The notes under the pieces: generated by a model
Seen by the model: the letters and a program-made list of their open reading frames with translations, nothing else
Told to the model about the DNA's origin: nothing
Database searches by the model: none
Made by a program: the position numbers and the translations under genes
Shown: piece after piece, positions 56,735 through 64,000 of the stretch
Numbering within the stretch: position 1 is the first letter of the stretch
Layout of the letters: every line of letters starts with the position of its first letter
Source of the DNA: CBDCCV01 sp965215025
GTDB taxonomy: Bacteria > Bacteroidota > Rhodothermia > Rhodothermales > Salinibacteraceae
DNA length: 64,000 nucleotides
Direction: 5' to 3'
Assembly: GCA_965215025.1 (NCBI GenBank)
Contig: CBDCCV010000001.1
Coordinates: forward strand, 310,001-374,000

Positions 56735-59569
56735 CTATCCCGTGCTCTGCATGGCGGCGGCCAGGCCGTTGATGCTCAGGAAAAGCGCCTGCCGCAGCGC
56801 CGCGCGCGCGTCGTCGTCCGAGGCGTTGCGGTAGCGGCGGATGAGGTCCACCTGCAAGAGGTTGAGGACATCCGTGTAGGGGTTGCGCAGGGCGATGGAT
56901 TTTTGCAGGACGGGGCTGTTGTCCAGGAGCGCGTCCTGGTCGGTGATCTTTAGGAGCGCCGTACGGGCACGCCTGTACTCCTCGGCGATGCGGTCGTGGA
57001 AGGGCGCCTCTTCGCCGAGGGCGTCGGTGGCGAGGGCGTCGTAGTAGCGGGCGATGGGCAGGCGGGCGCGGCGCATCTCGCGTTGCGCGCTGTCGAGGAC
57101 GGCGCGGAAAAAGGGCCATTCCTCATAGAGCCGGCCGAGCGCCTCGGCGGCGCCGTCTTCTTCGAGCGCAGCTTCGAGCGCCTCGCCGGTGCCGTACCAG
57201 CCGGGCACGGTGTAGCGCGGCTGCGTCCAGGCGAAGTTCCACGGGATGGCGCGCAGGCTCTCAAAATCCACCTCGTTCCCCTGCGCGCGGGAGACGGGCC
57301 GTGAGGCAATCGGCAGGCGGCTGATGTGCTCAATCGGCGTCGCCTTAGCGTACCACGGCCACCAGTCGGGGTCGTCGATGAGGGCGCGGTACGTCTGCAT
57401 GGCCCGCTCGGCGATGCGGCTCAGGCGCGCGCCGTCCTCATCTGTAGGGAAGGCGGAGGTCTCCTCGTGGGGCGGCGTGGCGGCGGCGGTGGCGCGCAGC
57501 ATGGCGTTGATGATCTGCTCCAGGTGCCGCCGGGCGATGGCCGGCAGGGCGTAGCGGAAGGAGATGACCTCGCCCTGCTCGGTAAAGCGGATGCGCCCGT
57601 TTTGCGCCTCAGGCGGGAGCGCCAGGATGGCCTGGTTCGTGCGCCCGCCGCCGCGCCCGACCGTGCCGCCGCGCCCGTGGAAGAGGCGCTGGTCCACGCC
57701 GTGCTCCTCCGCCTTACGCCCGAGCGCGCCGATGGCTTGGTGGAGCGCCCAGTTCGCCATCCAGTAGCCGCCGTCCTTGTTCGAGTCCGAGTAGCCGAGC
57801 ATCACTTCCTGGAAGCCTTCGCGCGCGGCGATCTGCTTTTCGTAGACGGGGTCGGTGAAAAGCGTCTCCATCCGCTCGTCGGCCTTCCCCAGGTCCTCGA
57901 TGGTCTCGAAGAGCGGCACGAAGTTGAGCGCGCTCTCGACCTCGCCCTCGGCGCTCATCCGCCACAGGCCCGCCTCTTTGGCCAGGAGCATCGGCTCCAG
58001 GAGGTCGCTCACGGCGTGCGTCATGCTGACGATGTAGGCGCCCATCGCCTCCGGCTCTTCATCTACGATCTCGCGGATGACCGCGAAGGCTTCGAGCACG
58101 GTCTTGGCTGTTTCGGGGAGATCGGCGCCGCGCGGGGCCAGCGGGCGCGGGTTCTGAAGCTGCGCCTGGAGCACGCTCAGCTTCTCCTCTTCTGAGAGCG
58201 CGGCATAGTCCTCTTCCACGCCGGCCAAATCCAGGAGCGCGGCGACGGTCTCCTCATGCAGTCCGCTGTGCTGCCGCACGTCCAAGGCGGCGAGGTGGAA
58301 CCCGAACGCCTCGGCCTGCGCGATGAGCCGCCTGAGCGGCCCGCGCTCGGCCACGCTCTCGAACCCGCTCTCGGCCAGGCTTTTCTCCACCAGCCGCAGG
58401 TCCTCGACGAACCGCGCCGCCGTGTAGTTTTCTTCTTCGTCTGGGCTTGCCACCTCCTCTTCGAGCAGCCTTTCTACGCGCGCGAGCATGTGGCTAAGCT
58501 TGAGGCGGTACGGCTCGTGCTGGTAGCGCTGCTGCACGGCCTCGGGAAGCGTGACGGCCTCGGCGTCTTTTTCGAGCGCGGCGGTGAGCGCTTCGGGGAT
58601 GCGCGCCTGCCGCTCAGACACGCTCAAGACCTCGCGCAGCGCCCGGAGCGCCTCGCGGTATTTTTCGAGCACGGCGCGGCGCTGGCGGCGCACGGTGCGG
58701 CGCGTCACGGCGGCCGTGACGTTCGGGTTGCCGTCGCGGTCGGAGCCGATCCAGGAGCGGTAGCGCAGGAAAGGCGGCAGCGGCGCCGAGGCGTCGAACT
58801 CGTCATAGTGACGGCTGAGCGCGCGGCGCAGATCGGCATGGACGCGCGGCACGGCCTCCCAGATGGCGCCGGTGAGGAAGTAGAGGCCCTGCCCGACCTC
58901 CTCATCCACGGTGGGCCGCTCGGCGCGCACCTCGTCGGTGGCGGCAAGGAGGGCGATGTGGTTGTAGAGGGCGTCGAGCGTGGCTTCTTCTTCGTCGGGC
59001 GTGAGGTCGGGGCGGCTGAGGCGCGCCAGGGCGTCGGCGATGCGCTGCTGCTTGTGGAGGATGGTGCGGCGGCGCGCCTCCGTCGGGTGCGCCGTGAGCG
59101 TGGGCTGGACGTCGAGCCGGCCGATGAGATCGAGGACCTCGTCGAGCGCATACCCCTCCTCGCGCAGCTGGCCGATGGCCGCGCCGATGGAGTCCGCCCG
59201 CGCATCAGCCGCGCCGTCATCATCTCCTGCGGCCCGCGCGCGCTCGCGGTTGATGCGGATGATCTCCTGCTGCTCGGCCTGGTTGACGAGGTGGAAAAAG
59301 GCCGTGTACGCGCGCAGGAGCCAGCCGATCTCGTCCTCATCGAGCTGGCGGATCTTCTCGGCAGCCTCTTCGCGCAGCGCCGGGTCTTCTTTCTGCGCGG
59401 CCTCTTTGCACTTGAGCCGCAGGTCCTCCACGAGGTCGAGCATCTCCGGCCCGGCCTGCTCGCTGATCACCTGCCCGAGCATGGCGCCCACGAGGTTGAC
59501 CTGCTCGCTAAGCGGCTCGGAGATGCCCGTGCCTTCGGTCTCGACGTGCAATCCTGCGGGGCGGCTCAT
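56735..59569 (-). CDS. ppc: Phosphoenolpyruvate carboxylase
   Basis: Carboxylates PEP to oxaloacetate, refilling the TCA cycle. 944 residues. LTAHPTEARRRTILHKQQRI carries the catalytic His, and RYRSWIGSDRDGNPNVTA the substrate Arg. LGYSDSNKDGGYWMANW and LFHGRGGTVGRGGGRTNQAI are the two PROSITE-type motifs. The C-terminal MQSTG resembles the usual terminal Asn-Thr-Gly. The ATG at 59569 (MSRPAGLHVETE) is used. It is flanked on both sides, in opposite orientation, by copies of the nucleotidyltransferase module. Confidence 0.97.
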   Translation of the reverse strand: MSRPAGLHVETEGTGISEPLSEQVNLVGAMLGQVISEQAGPEMLDLVEDLRLKCKEAAQKEDPALREEAAEKIRQLDEDEIGWLLRAYTAFFHLVNQAEQQEIIRINRERARAAGDDDGAADARADSIGAAIGQLREEGYALDEVLDLIGRLDVQPTLTAHPTEARRRTILHKQQRIADALARLSRPDLTPDEEEATLDALYNHIALLAATDEVRAERPTVDEEVGQGLYFLTGAIWEAVPRVHADLRRALSRHYDEFDASAPLPPFLRYRSWIGSDRDGNPNVTAAVTRRTVRRQRRAVLEKYREALRALREVLSVSERQARIPEALTAALEKDAEAVTLPEAVQQRYQHEPYRLKLSHMLARVERLLEEEVASPDEEENYTAARFVEDLRLVEKSLAESGFESVAERGPLRRLIAQAEAFGFHLAALDVRQHSGLHEETVAALLDLAGVEEDYAALSEEEKLSVLQAQLQNPRPLAPRGADLPETAKTVLEAFAVIREIVDEEPEAMGAYIVSMTHAVSDLLEPMLLAKEAGLWRMSAEGEVESALNFVPLFETIEDLGKADERMETLFTDPVYEKQIAAREGFQEVMLGYSDSNKDGGYWMANWALHQAIGALGRKAEEHGVDQRLFHGRGGTVGRGGGRTNQAILALPPEAQNGRIRFTEQGEVISFRYALPAIARRHLEQIINAMLRATAAATPPHEETSAFPTDEDGARLSRIAERAMQTYRALIDDPDWWPWYAKATPIEHISRLPIASRPVSRAQGNEVDFESLRAIPWNFAWTQPRYTVPGWYGTGEALEAALEEDGAAEALGRLYEEWPFFRAVLDSAQREMRRARLPIARYYDALATDALGEEAPFHDRIAEEYRRARTALLKITDQDALLDNSPVLQKSIALRNPYTDVLNLLQVDLIRRYRNASDDDARAALRQALFLSINGLAAAMQSTG

Positions 59570-59729
59570 GCGGGTGGGGCGAATGGTGAGGGACGAACGG
59601 CGGATGGGAGAAGATACGCGCCGCCTCGACCAATGCACAGTGGGCAGCACGCGGAACCCGGCGGGCGCTCACGCTCGTTCCTCTTCAGCGCTTACGGAAG
59701 CACCCGAGCGGAAAACCACGTCGCCGCCC

Positions 59730-59957
59730 ATGCGAAACAACAGCCCCGCCTTTGAGGCGTTCGAGGAGGAGATCCAGCGCCGCAGCGCGCCCGACCACCG
59801 CCGAAACCTCCAGGTCTTCACGGCGCTCTACCGCGAGGCCGTCGCCCTGGGCGTTCTCCCGCCGGACGACTCGCTCGACGGGATCGAAGCCGACCTCCAG
59901 CGCACCCGCGCCCTCCATGTTCGAAGCGCTCCTGGCGAGGCTCGCGCGCAGCCTTAA
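59730..59957 (+). CDS. Small partner protein of nucleotidyltransferase module (copy 3)
   Basis: A 75-residue helical protein, closely similar to copy 2: FEAFEEEIQRRSAPDHRRNL, FTALYREAVALGVLPPDDSL and DGIEADLQRTRALHV. The frame is open although its partner nucleotidyltransferase is broken, so it is either a leftover or kept for its own role. It overlaps the pseudogene start by 41 bp, as in copy 2. Confidence 0.7.
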   Translation: MRNNSPAFEAFEEEIQRRSAPDHRRNLQVFTALYREAVALGVLPPDDSLDGIEADLQRTRALHVRSAPGEARAQP

Positions 59958-60158
59958 CGGCGCCGGCCTGCCGTACATGGTCATCGGCGGGCAGGCCGCG
60001 TGTTGCTCTACGGCGAGCCGCGTCTGACGCAAGCTATTGATGTCACGCTCGGGGCCGCCCCGGAGCAGCTTCCGCGCGTCCTGGAGTTTGCCAGAGGGGC
60101 TGGACTAAAGCCGCTCGTGCAACATTTCGAGCGGCTGATCGAACAAACCCGCCTGTGA
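59917..60158 (+). pseudogene. Decayed nucleotidyltransferase (copy 3): frameshift and 3' truncation
   Basis: MFEALLARLARSLNGAGLPY and MVIGGQA match copy 2, then two extra bases (GCC-GC-GTG against GCC-GTG, near 59998) shift the frame. The shifted frame continues with VLLYGEPRLTQAIDVTLGAA, matching copy 2 to about its residue 70. It then ends early at TGA 60156-60158 and lacks the C-terminal half. The first metal-binding Asp is also lost (KDIDV became QAIDV). Three independent lesions make this a confident pseudogene. Confidence 0.88.
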
Positions 60159-60192
60159 CTCACCCCCCGCTCAGACAACCACCAGCCGGCTC

Positions 60193-61017
60193 ATGACCAC
60201 CCGCACCACCACCGTCAACGGCATCCCCATGCGCTGGGAAGAAACCGGCCGCCGCGAGGCGCCGCCCGTCGTCCTTCTGCACGGCATCCCGACGAGTCCG
60301 CGCCTGTGGCGGCACGTGGCGCCGCGCATCGAAGGCGCGCGCGTTTTGGCGTGGGAGATGGTCGGCTACGGCGCCTCGATGGAGGCCGGGCGCGGGCGCG
60401 ACATCTCGGTGAAGCGGCAGGCCGAGTACCTGGCCGCGTGGATGGACGAGATCAGCCTGGAGCGCGCCATCGTGGCCGGGCATGACCTGGGCGGCGGCGT
60501 GGCGCAGATTCTGGCCGTGCGCCGCCCGGAGCGCGTGGCCGGCCTCGTCTTGACCAACGCCATCTGCTACGACTCGTGGCCCGTGCCCACGGTCAAGGCC
60601 CTGCGCACCGGCGGCGCCCTCGTGGAGCAGACGCCCGACGAGCTGTTCCGCTACGCCTTCCAAGCGTTCATGCGCCAGGGCCACGACCGCCGCGCCCTGG
60701 CCGAAGAGGCCTTTGCCGAGCACTGGCCCTTTTATTCCGACGCGCCGGAGCGCGCCGCCGCCGCGTTCATCCGCCAAGCGCGCGCCCTGGACGTGACCGA
60801 CACGCTCGCCATCGCCGACGAGATCCCGCGGCTTGACGTGCCGGCGCGCATCGTCTGGGGCGCGGCCGATTCGTTTCAGAAGATCGGTTACGGCTACCGG
60901 CTTGCGTACGACCTCCAAGCCCCGCTAGACCGCATCGAGGGCGGCAAGCACTTCACGCCGGAGGACCACCCCGACCGCATCGCCGCCGCCGTGGGCGAGT
61001 TGCTCGCCGAGGTGTGA
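60193..61017 (+). CDS. Alpha/beta hydrolase with Asp nucleophile (epoxide hydrolase/haloalkane dehalogenase-like)
   Basis: A 274-residue alpha/beta hydrolase. VVLLHGIPTSPRLWRHVAP is the oxyanion HG motif. AGHDLGGGVAQ places Asp, not Ser, at the nucleophile elbow. PARIVWGAADSF gives the acid and GGKHFTPEDHP the His. A helical cap lies at about 130-205. An Asp nucleophile points to epoxide hydrolases, haloalkane dehalogenases or fluoroacetate dehalogenases; which one is not resolved. No partner gene is adjacent. Confidence 0.88.
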   Translation: MTTRTTTVNGIPMRWEETGRREAPPVVLLHGIPTSPRLWRHVAPRIEGARVLAWEMVGYGASMEAGRGRDISVKRQAEYLAAWMDEISLERAIVAGHDLGGGVAQILAVRRPERVAGLVLTNAICYDSWPVPTVKALRTGGALVEQTPDELFRYAFQAFMRQGHDRRALAEEAFAEHWPFYSDAPERAAAAFIRQARALDVTDTLAIADEIPRLDVPARIVWGAADSFQKIGYGYRLAYDLQAPLDRIEGGKHFTPEDHPDRIAAAVGELLAEV

Positions 61018-61028
61018 CGGCGGGCGGT

Positions 61029-61087
61029 GGACGGCCGCTGCTTCGCGCGGAAGCCGGCCGTCGGTCGTCGGCAGTCGTCGGCCGTCC
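61029..61087. repeat. Intergenic inverted repeat, GTCGTCCG family
   Basis: GGACGGCCG (61029-61037) and CGGCCGTCC (61079-61087) are perfect inverted arms, with CCGTCGGTCGTCGGCAGTCG between. It lies between the convergent alpha/beta hydrolase and lhgO genes and could serve as a shared hairpin. Confidence 0.65.
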
Positions 61088-61092
61088 CTGTC

Positions 61093-62289
61093 TCAAAACC
61101 GCCGCGCCAGCCGCTCGCCGATGAGGCGGCCGACGTTGAGCGAGGCCGTGGCGGCGGGCGAGGCCGCGTTGAGCACGTTCACCACGCGCTCGGTCTCGGT
61201 GATGAGGAAGTCGTCCACGAGGTCACCGCTTCGGGTGAGCGCCTGCGCGCGCACGCCCGAGCGCGCCGGCTCGATGTCCGCGAGCGTGATCTCGGGGACG
61301 AGGTGCCGGAGCGCGCGCAGGTAGTAGCGCGCGCTCACGGCCTGGAGCAGCTCCATCAGCCCCTTGCGCCAGTGGCGCAGCGCCAGGCGGCGGAAGCCGG
61401 GGTACGCCAGCGTCTCAAAAAGCTCGCGCCAATGGATTTCGGTCAGGCCGTAGCCCTCGCGCGCGAAGGCCAGCACGGCGCTTGGCCCGCACTCCACGCG
61501 CCCGCCTACCATCTTCGTAAAGTGGACGCCGAGGAACGGAAAGGCCGGGTCGGGCACAGGGTAGATCAGGCCGCGGCACAGGCGGCGCGCGTGCGGCTTG
61601 AGTTCGTAATACTCGCCGCGGAAGGGGACGACCTGCACCTCCGGCTCGGCCCCGCTCATCTTAGCGAGGCGGTCGGCGTAGAGGCCGGCGCAGTTGACGG
61701 CGTAGCGCGCTTCAACGCCGCCGGCGGTCGTCTGCACGACCACGCGCCCGTTGCGCTGCGCCATCGCCCGCACCTCGGCGCCGAGCTTAACGCAGTGGCC
61801 GCGCCGGTGGATGCGCTCGGCCAGCTTTTCGGCCACGCCCGCGTAATCGACGATGCCGGCTTCGGGCACGCGCAGCGCCTCCGTGCCGCGCGCGTGCGGC
61901 TCGATCTCCCGCAAGCGCTCCGGCCCGATCCGCTCGCAGACGACGCCGTTCTCGCGCCCGCGCGCTTCGATGCGGCGCAGGCGCGGCACTTCCTCCTCGG
62001 TGGCGGCCACGATCACCTTGCCGCACATCTCGTAGGCCACCCCTTCTTCTTCGCAGAAGGCAACGAGCGCGCGCTTACCCGCGCGGCAGTTCTCGGCCTT
62101 GAGCGAGCCTGGCTCGTAGTAGATGCCCGAGTGGATCACGCCCGAGTTGCGGCCCGTCTGATGCGCGGCCACGCGGTCTTCTTTTTCAAGCACGACGACG
62201 GATTTTTTCGGATACGCCTCAGCGAGGTGGTGCGCCGTCGCCAGCCCGACGATGCCGCCCCCGATGACCGCCACGTCACACGTTTGCAT
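61093..62289 (-). CDS. lhgO: L-2-hydroxyglutarate oxidase/dehydrogenase
   Basis: FAD-dependent oxidation of L-2-hydroxyglutarate to 2-oxoglutarate, a metabolite-repair step feeding electrons to oxygen or quinones. 398 residues: CDVAVIGGGIVGLATAHHLA (FAD Rossmann), the family-typical TGRNSGVIHSGIYYEPGSLK, RYAVNCAGLYADRLAKMSG and the closing LNAASPAATASLNVGRLI. The DAO-type fold and GVIHSGIYY motif are diagnostic of the LhgO/L2HGDH group. Confidence 0.94.
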   Translation of the reverse strand: MQTCDVAVIGGGIVGLATAHHLAEAYPKKSVVVLEKEDRVAAHQTGRNSGVIHSGIYYEPGSLKAENCRAGKRALVAFCEEEGVAYEMCGKVIVAATEEEVPRLRRIEARGRENGVVCERIGPERLREIEPHARGTEALRVPEAGIVDYAGVAEKLAERIHRRGHCVKLGAEVRAMAQRNGRVVVQTTAGGVEARYAVNCAGLYADRLAKMSGAEPEVQVVPFRGEYYELKPHARRLCRGLIYPVPDPAFPFLGVHFTKMVGGRVECGPSAVLAFAREGYGLTEIHWRELFETLAYPGFRRLALRHWRKGLMELLQAVSARYYLRALRHLVPEITLADIEPARSGVRAQALTRSGDLVDDFLITETERVVNVLNAASPAATASLNVGRLIGERLARRF

Positions 62290-62561
62290 AAAGCTGCGGA
62301 TGAGGAGAAGGATGCGGAGCGCTCGTAGGTATGGCCGGGCCGCCCGTCCGGGTCCCGCCCAGGGCGGATGACGACGGACGGATGACAGCCTGCCCCGCCT
62401 GCGGGGACGGACGGCGCTCTTTTTCTGCGGTCGTCCGTCGTCTATCCCCGCATCGAGTGCGGGGCAGGCTGTCGGTCGTCGCGCCTTGCGCGCAACCCCC
62501 GCGCGGCCTCGTCGTTGAGAAGAGCCGATGCCTGCCCCCGCCCCGCCAGCGTCCCGGACGC
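62290..62561. other. Intergenic region between lhgO and the GH113-like gene
   Basis: A 272-bp divergent gap almost filled by the nested inverted repeat at 62384-62473. No gene was recognised. Confidence 0.5.
62384..62473. repeat. Nested inverted repeat, GTCGTCCG family
   Basis: GACAGCCTGCCCCGC (62384-62398) and GCGGGGCAGGCTGTC (62459-62473) are perfect 15-bp arms. Inside are CTGCGGGGACGG and GGTCGTCCGTCGTCTATCCC. Just outside, GACGACGGACGG and GTCGGTCGTCGC extend the symmetry. It is the largest member of the family in this window. Confidence 0.75.
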
Positions 62562-63680
62562 ATGACGCCCCCCCGATCTCTCCTCTGGTGCGCCTTTCTT
62601 TTTGCCTTCCTCGGTGCCGGCCTCTCGGCCTGCACCGCCGAGGCGCCCGCCGAGTCGGCCTCTGCTGAGCCTACGCCCATCGCCGAGGCCGCCCGCACGG
62701 CCCCACCGCCCATCCGCGCCGTCACGCTCGATGCGCGGCGCCCGCCCGAAGAGGCCACCTTGCGCACGCTCGCCGAGGACATCGGCGCCACGCACCTTGC
62801 GCTGATCGCCTTCGGCTTTCAAGAGCGCAGCGACACGCCGGCGATCCGGATGCATACCGGCGATGCCGACGGCGGCGGCTGGTACAGCGAGACGGACGCC
62901 GGCATCCGCACGCTGGCCCGCCAGGCCGATTCGCTGGGCATGGGCCTCATCCTCAAGCCGCACATCTGGATCGGCCATTACAGCGCCGAGGGGCAGGAGC
63001 GCCACAAGATCGGCTTTGAGACGGAGGCCGCGTGGCGGCGCTGGGAGGCGCACTACCGCCGCTTCCTGATGCACTACGCCCGCCTCGCCGAGGAGACCGG
63101 CGCCGACGTGCTCGTCGTCGGCACCGAGCTGGCCGGACCGGCCAAAGCGCGGCCCACCTTCTGGCGCGGCCTCATCGCCGAGGTGCGCGAAGCCTACGCC
63201 GGCCGGCTCACCTACGCGGCCAACTGGTACGCCGAGTACGAGGAGATCGCCTTCTGGGACGCGCTCGACTACGTGGGCGTGCAGGCGTACTTCCCGATTT
63301 CGGAAGAAGACGCTCCCACGCTCGAAGCCTTACGCGCGGGCTGGGCCAAGCACCGCTCCGCCCTCCGGCGGATGCACGAGCGGACGGGCCGGCCTATCCT
63401 TTTCACCGAGATCGGCTACCGGAGCGTGGGCTACGCCGCGCGCGAGCCGTGGCGCTGGCCCAGCCGCGAGGAGACCGCCGCGCCCGATCCAGCCCTGCAG
63501 GCGCGCCTCTACCAGGCTTTTTTCGAGGCGATGTGGGACGCGCCTTTCTTGGCCGGCGCCGTCGTGTGGAAGTGGCACCCGGCGCGCAGCGGCGACCGCC
63601 CGCTCGGCTTCACCCCGCAGAACAAGCCCGCTGCCGAAGTCATCGGCGAGTGGTTTACGGCTCCTCCGGGCGGTTCGTAA
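62562..63680 (+). CDS. Glycoside hydrolase-like lipoprotein (GH113-type TIM barrel)
   Basis: A 372-residue lipoprotein (AGLSAC, Cys24, then a Pro/Ala/Glu linker) with a (beta/alpha)8 hydrolase domain. THLALIAFGFQ, LGMGLILKPHIWIGHYSAE, DVLVVGTELAG (acid/base Glu), LDYVGVQAYFPISEED and PILFTEIGYRSVGYAA (nucleophile Glu) fit GH113-like beta-mannanase folds. The substrate is not resolved. It would act at the cell surface or in the periplasm. Its 3' end overlaps the convergent SemiSWEET gene by 26 bp. Confidence 0.8.
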   Translation: MTPPRSLLWCAFLFAFLGAGLSACTAEAPAESASAEPTPIAEAARTAPPPIRAVTLDARRPPEEATLRTLAEDIGATHLALIAFGFQERSDTPAIRMHTGDADGGGWYSETDAGIRTLARQADSLGMGLILKPHIWIGHYSAEGQERHKIGFETEAAWRRWEAHYRRFLMHYARLAEETGADVLVVGTELAGPAKARPTFWRGLIAEVREAYAGRLTYAANWYAEYEEIAFWDALDYVGVQAYFPISEEDAPTLEALRAGWAKHRSALRRMHERTGRPILFTEIGYRSVGYAAREPWRWPSREETAAPDPALQARLYQAFFEAMWDAPFLAGAVVWKWHPARSGDRPLGFTPQNKPAAEVIGEWFTAPPGGS

Positions 63681-63960
63681 GCCGACGCGCGCGCCGGTAG
63701 TGCACGATGAGCGCGACCACGGTGAGCACCAGGACGAGCGTGACGCTGTTGGCCGCGATGATGGGCACGTCGCCCAGGATCAGCCCGTAAATCAGCCAGA
63801 GCACCACGCCCACCGCCAGCGTGCCGAAGGTGCCTAAGGAGAGGTCCTCGCCCGACTTCGTCCGCCACGTCTTGACAACCTGCGGCAGAAACGCCAGCGT
63901 GGTGAGCGTGCCGGCCATGAGGCCGAGCACGGTGACGAGGTCCGGCAGGTAGGCGTTCAT
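63655..63960 (-). CDS. SemiSWEET-type sugar transporter
   Basis: A 101-residue triple-helix-bundle membrane protein of the SemiSWEET/MtN3/PQ-loop family. Helix 1 carries TLTTLAFLPQVVKTWRTKSG with the Pro-Gln hinge. Helix 2 is SLGTFGTLAVGVVLWLIYGL and helix 3 IIAANSVTLVLVLTVVALIV with the conserved Asn. It works as a dimer moving small sugars across the inner membrane. The ATG at 63960 (MNAYLPDLVTV) is chosen over 63981. The convergent overlap with the glycoside hydrolase gene hints at sugar breakdown plus uptake, by position only. Confidence 0.92.
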   Translation of the reverse strand: MNAYLPDLVTVLGLMAGTLTTLAFLPQVVKTWRTKSGEDLSLGTFGTLAVGVVLWLIYGLILGDVPIIAANSVTLVLVLTVVALIVHYRRARRLTNRPEEP

Positions 63961-64000
63961 GCGGCAGGGCGGCTTAGGCAAGGTAGAGACGCCGCTGCTA

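Noticed and set aside
1..64000. CRISPR arrays, rRNA genes, insertion sequences, prophage or replication origin
   Set aside because: No regular direct-repeat array, rRNA-like stretch, transposase, integrase or DnaA-box cluster was seen in reading the window.

Overview
The window is about 64 kb of gene-dense, GC-rich (roughly two-thirds GC by eye) bacterial chromosome with about 62 protein genes, three tRNA genes and many short intergenic inverted repeats. The gene complement points to a Gram-negative member of the Bacteroidota/Rhodothermota side of the FCB group. It includes a GWxTD-domain exported protein, a rhomboid with the C-terminal tail common in that group, many small lipoproteins, poor Shine-Dalgarno sites, an LpxH-like hydrolase and outer-membrane-type proteins. 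This placement is an inference from gene content, not a measured phylogeny. No rRNA, CRISPR array, transposase or prophage was seen.

Layout. 1-7.7 kb (minus strand): CDP-alcohol phosphatidyltransferase, ftsY, a GWxTD protein, a lipoprotein, fmt, an MscS channel, a galactokinase-like protein that has lost its catalytic motifs, and a moxR fragment. 7.9-14.3 kb: a GT2 glycosyltransferase, a nucleotidyltransferase module, a tRNA-Leu with an enlarged anticodon loop, ispG, an EEP hydrolase and two adjacent rhomboids. 14.7-23.4 kb (plus strand): two class A penicillin-binding proteins around an LpxH-like phosphoesterase, a damaged DUF4160/DUF2442 pair, sbcD and two small proteins. 23.4-26.3 kb (minus): ispE, dut and a peptide transporter. 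26.7-31.6 kb: aspS, a vapBC-type module bounded by an 18-bp direct repeat, a short pyrophosphatase-like gene, speE and speD, then tRNA-Lys and tRNA-Leu(GAG).

31.7-40.8 kb is a phosphate block transcribed on the minus strand: a PAS-only protein, acid-phosphatase-like hydrolase, pstS, pstC, pstA, pstB, ppk1 and a CYTH-like protein. It couples phosphate capture to polyphosphate storage. 41.0-44.4 kb is the complete oxidative pentose phosphate branch (gnd, zwf, pgl). 44.5-54.7 kb holds a SPOR lipoprotein, a DtxR/MntR regulator, a DinB protein, a lower-GC patch with a membrane protein, an SF2 helicase, an ankyrin protein beside catalase, a DUF3124 lipoprotein and prfC. 54.9-64 kb has a tandem DUF302 lipoprotein, ppc flanked by two copies of a nucleotidyltransferase module (one decayed), an alpha/beta hydrolase, lhgO, a GH113-like lipoprotein and a SemiSWEET sugar transporter.

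The points most worth a second look are the tRNA-Leu with a 31-nt hairpin insert in its anticodon loop, the pseudo-galactokinase, the vapBC cassette with its direct repeat (and a toxin lacking one catalytic acid), three nucleotidyltransferase modules in different states of decay, and at least six families of small inverted repeats filling the intergenic gaps.
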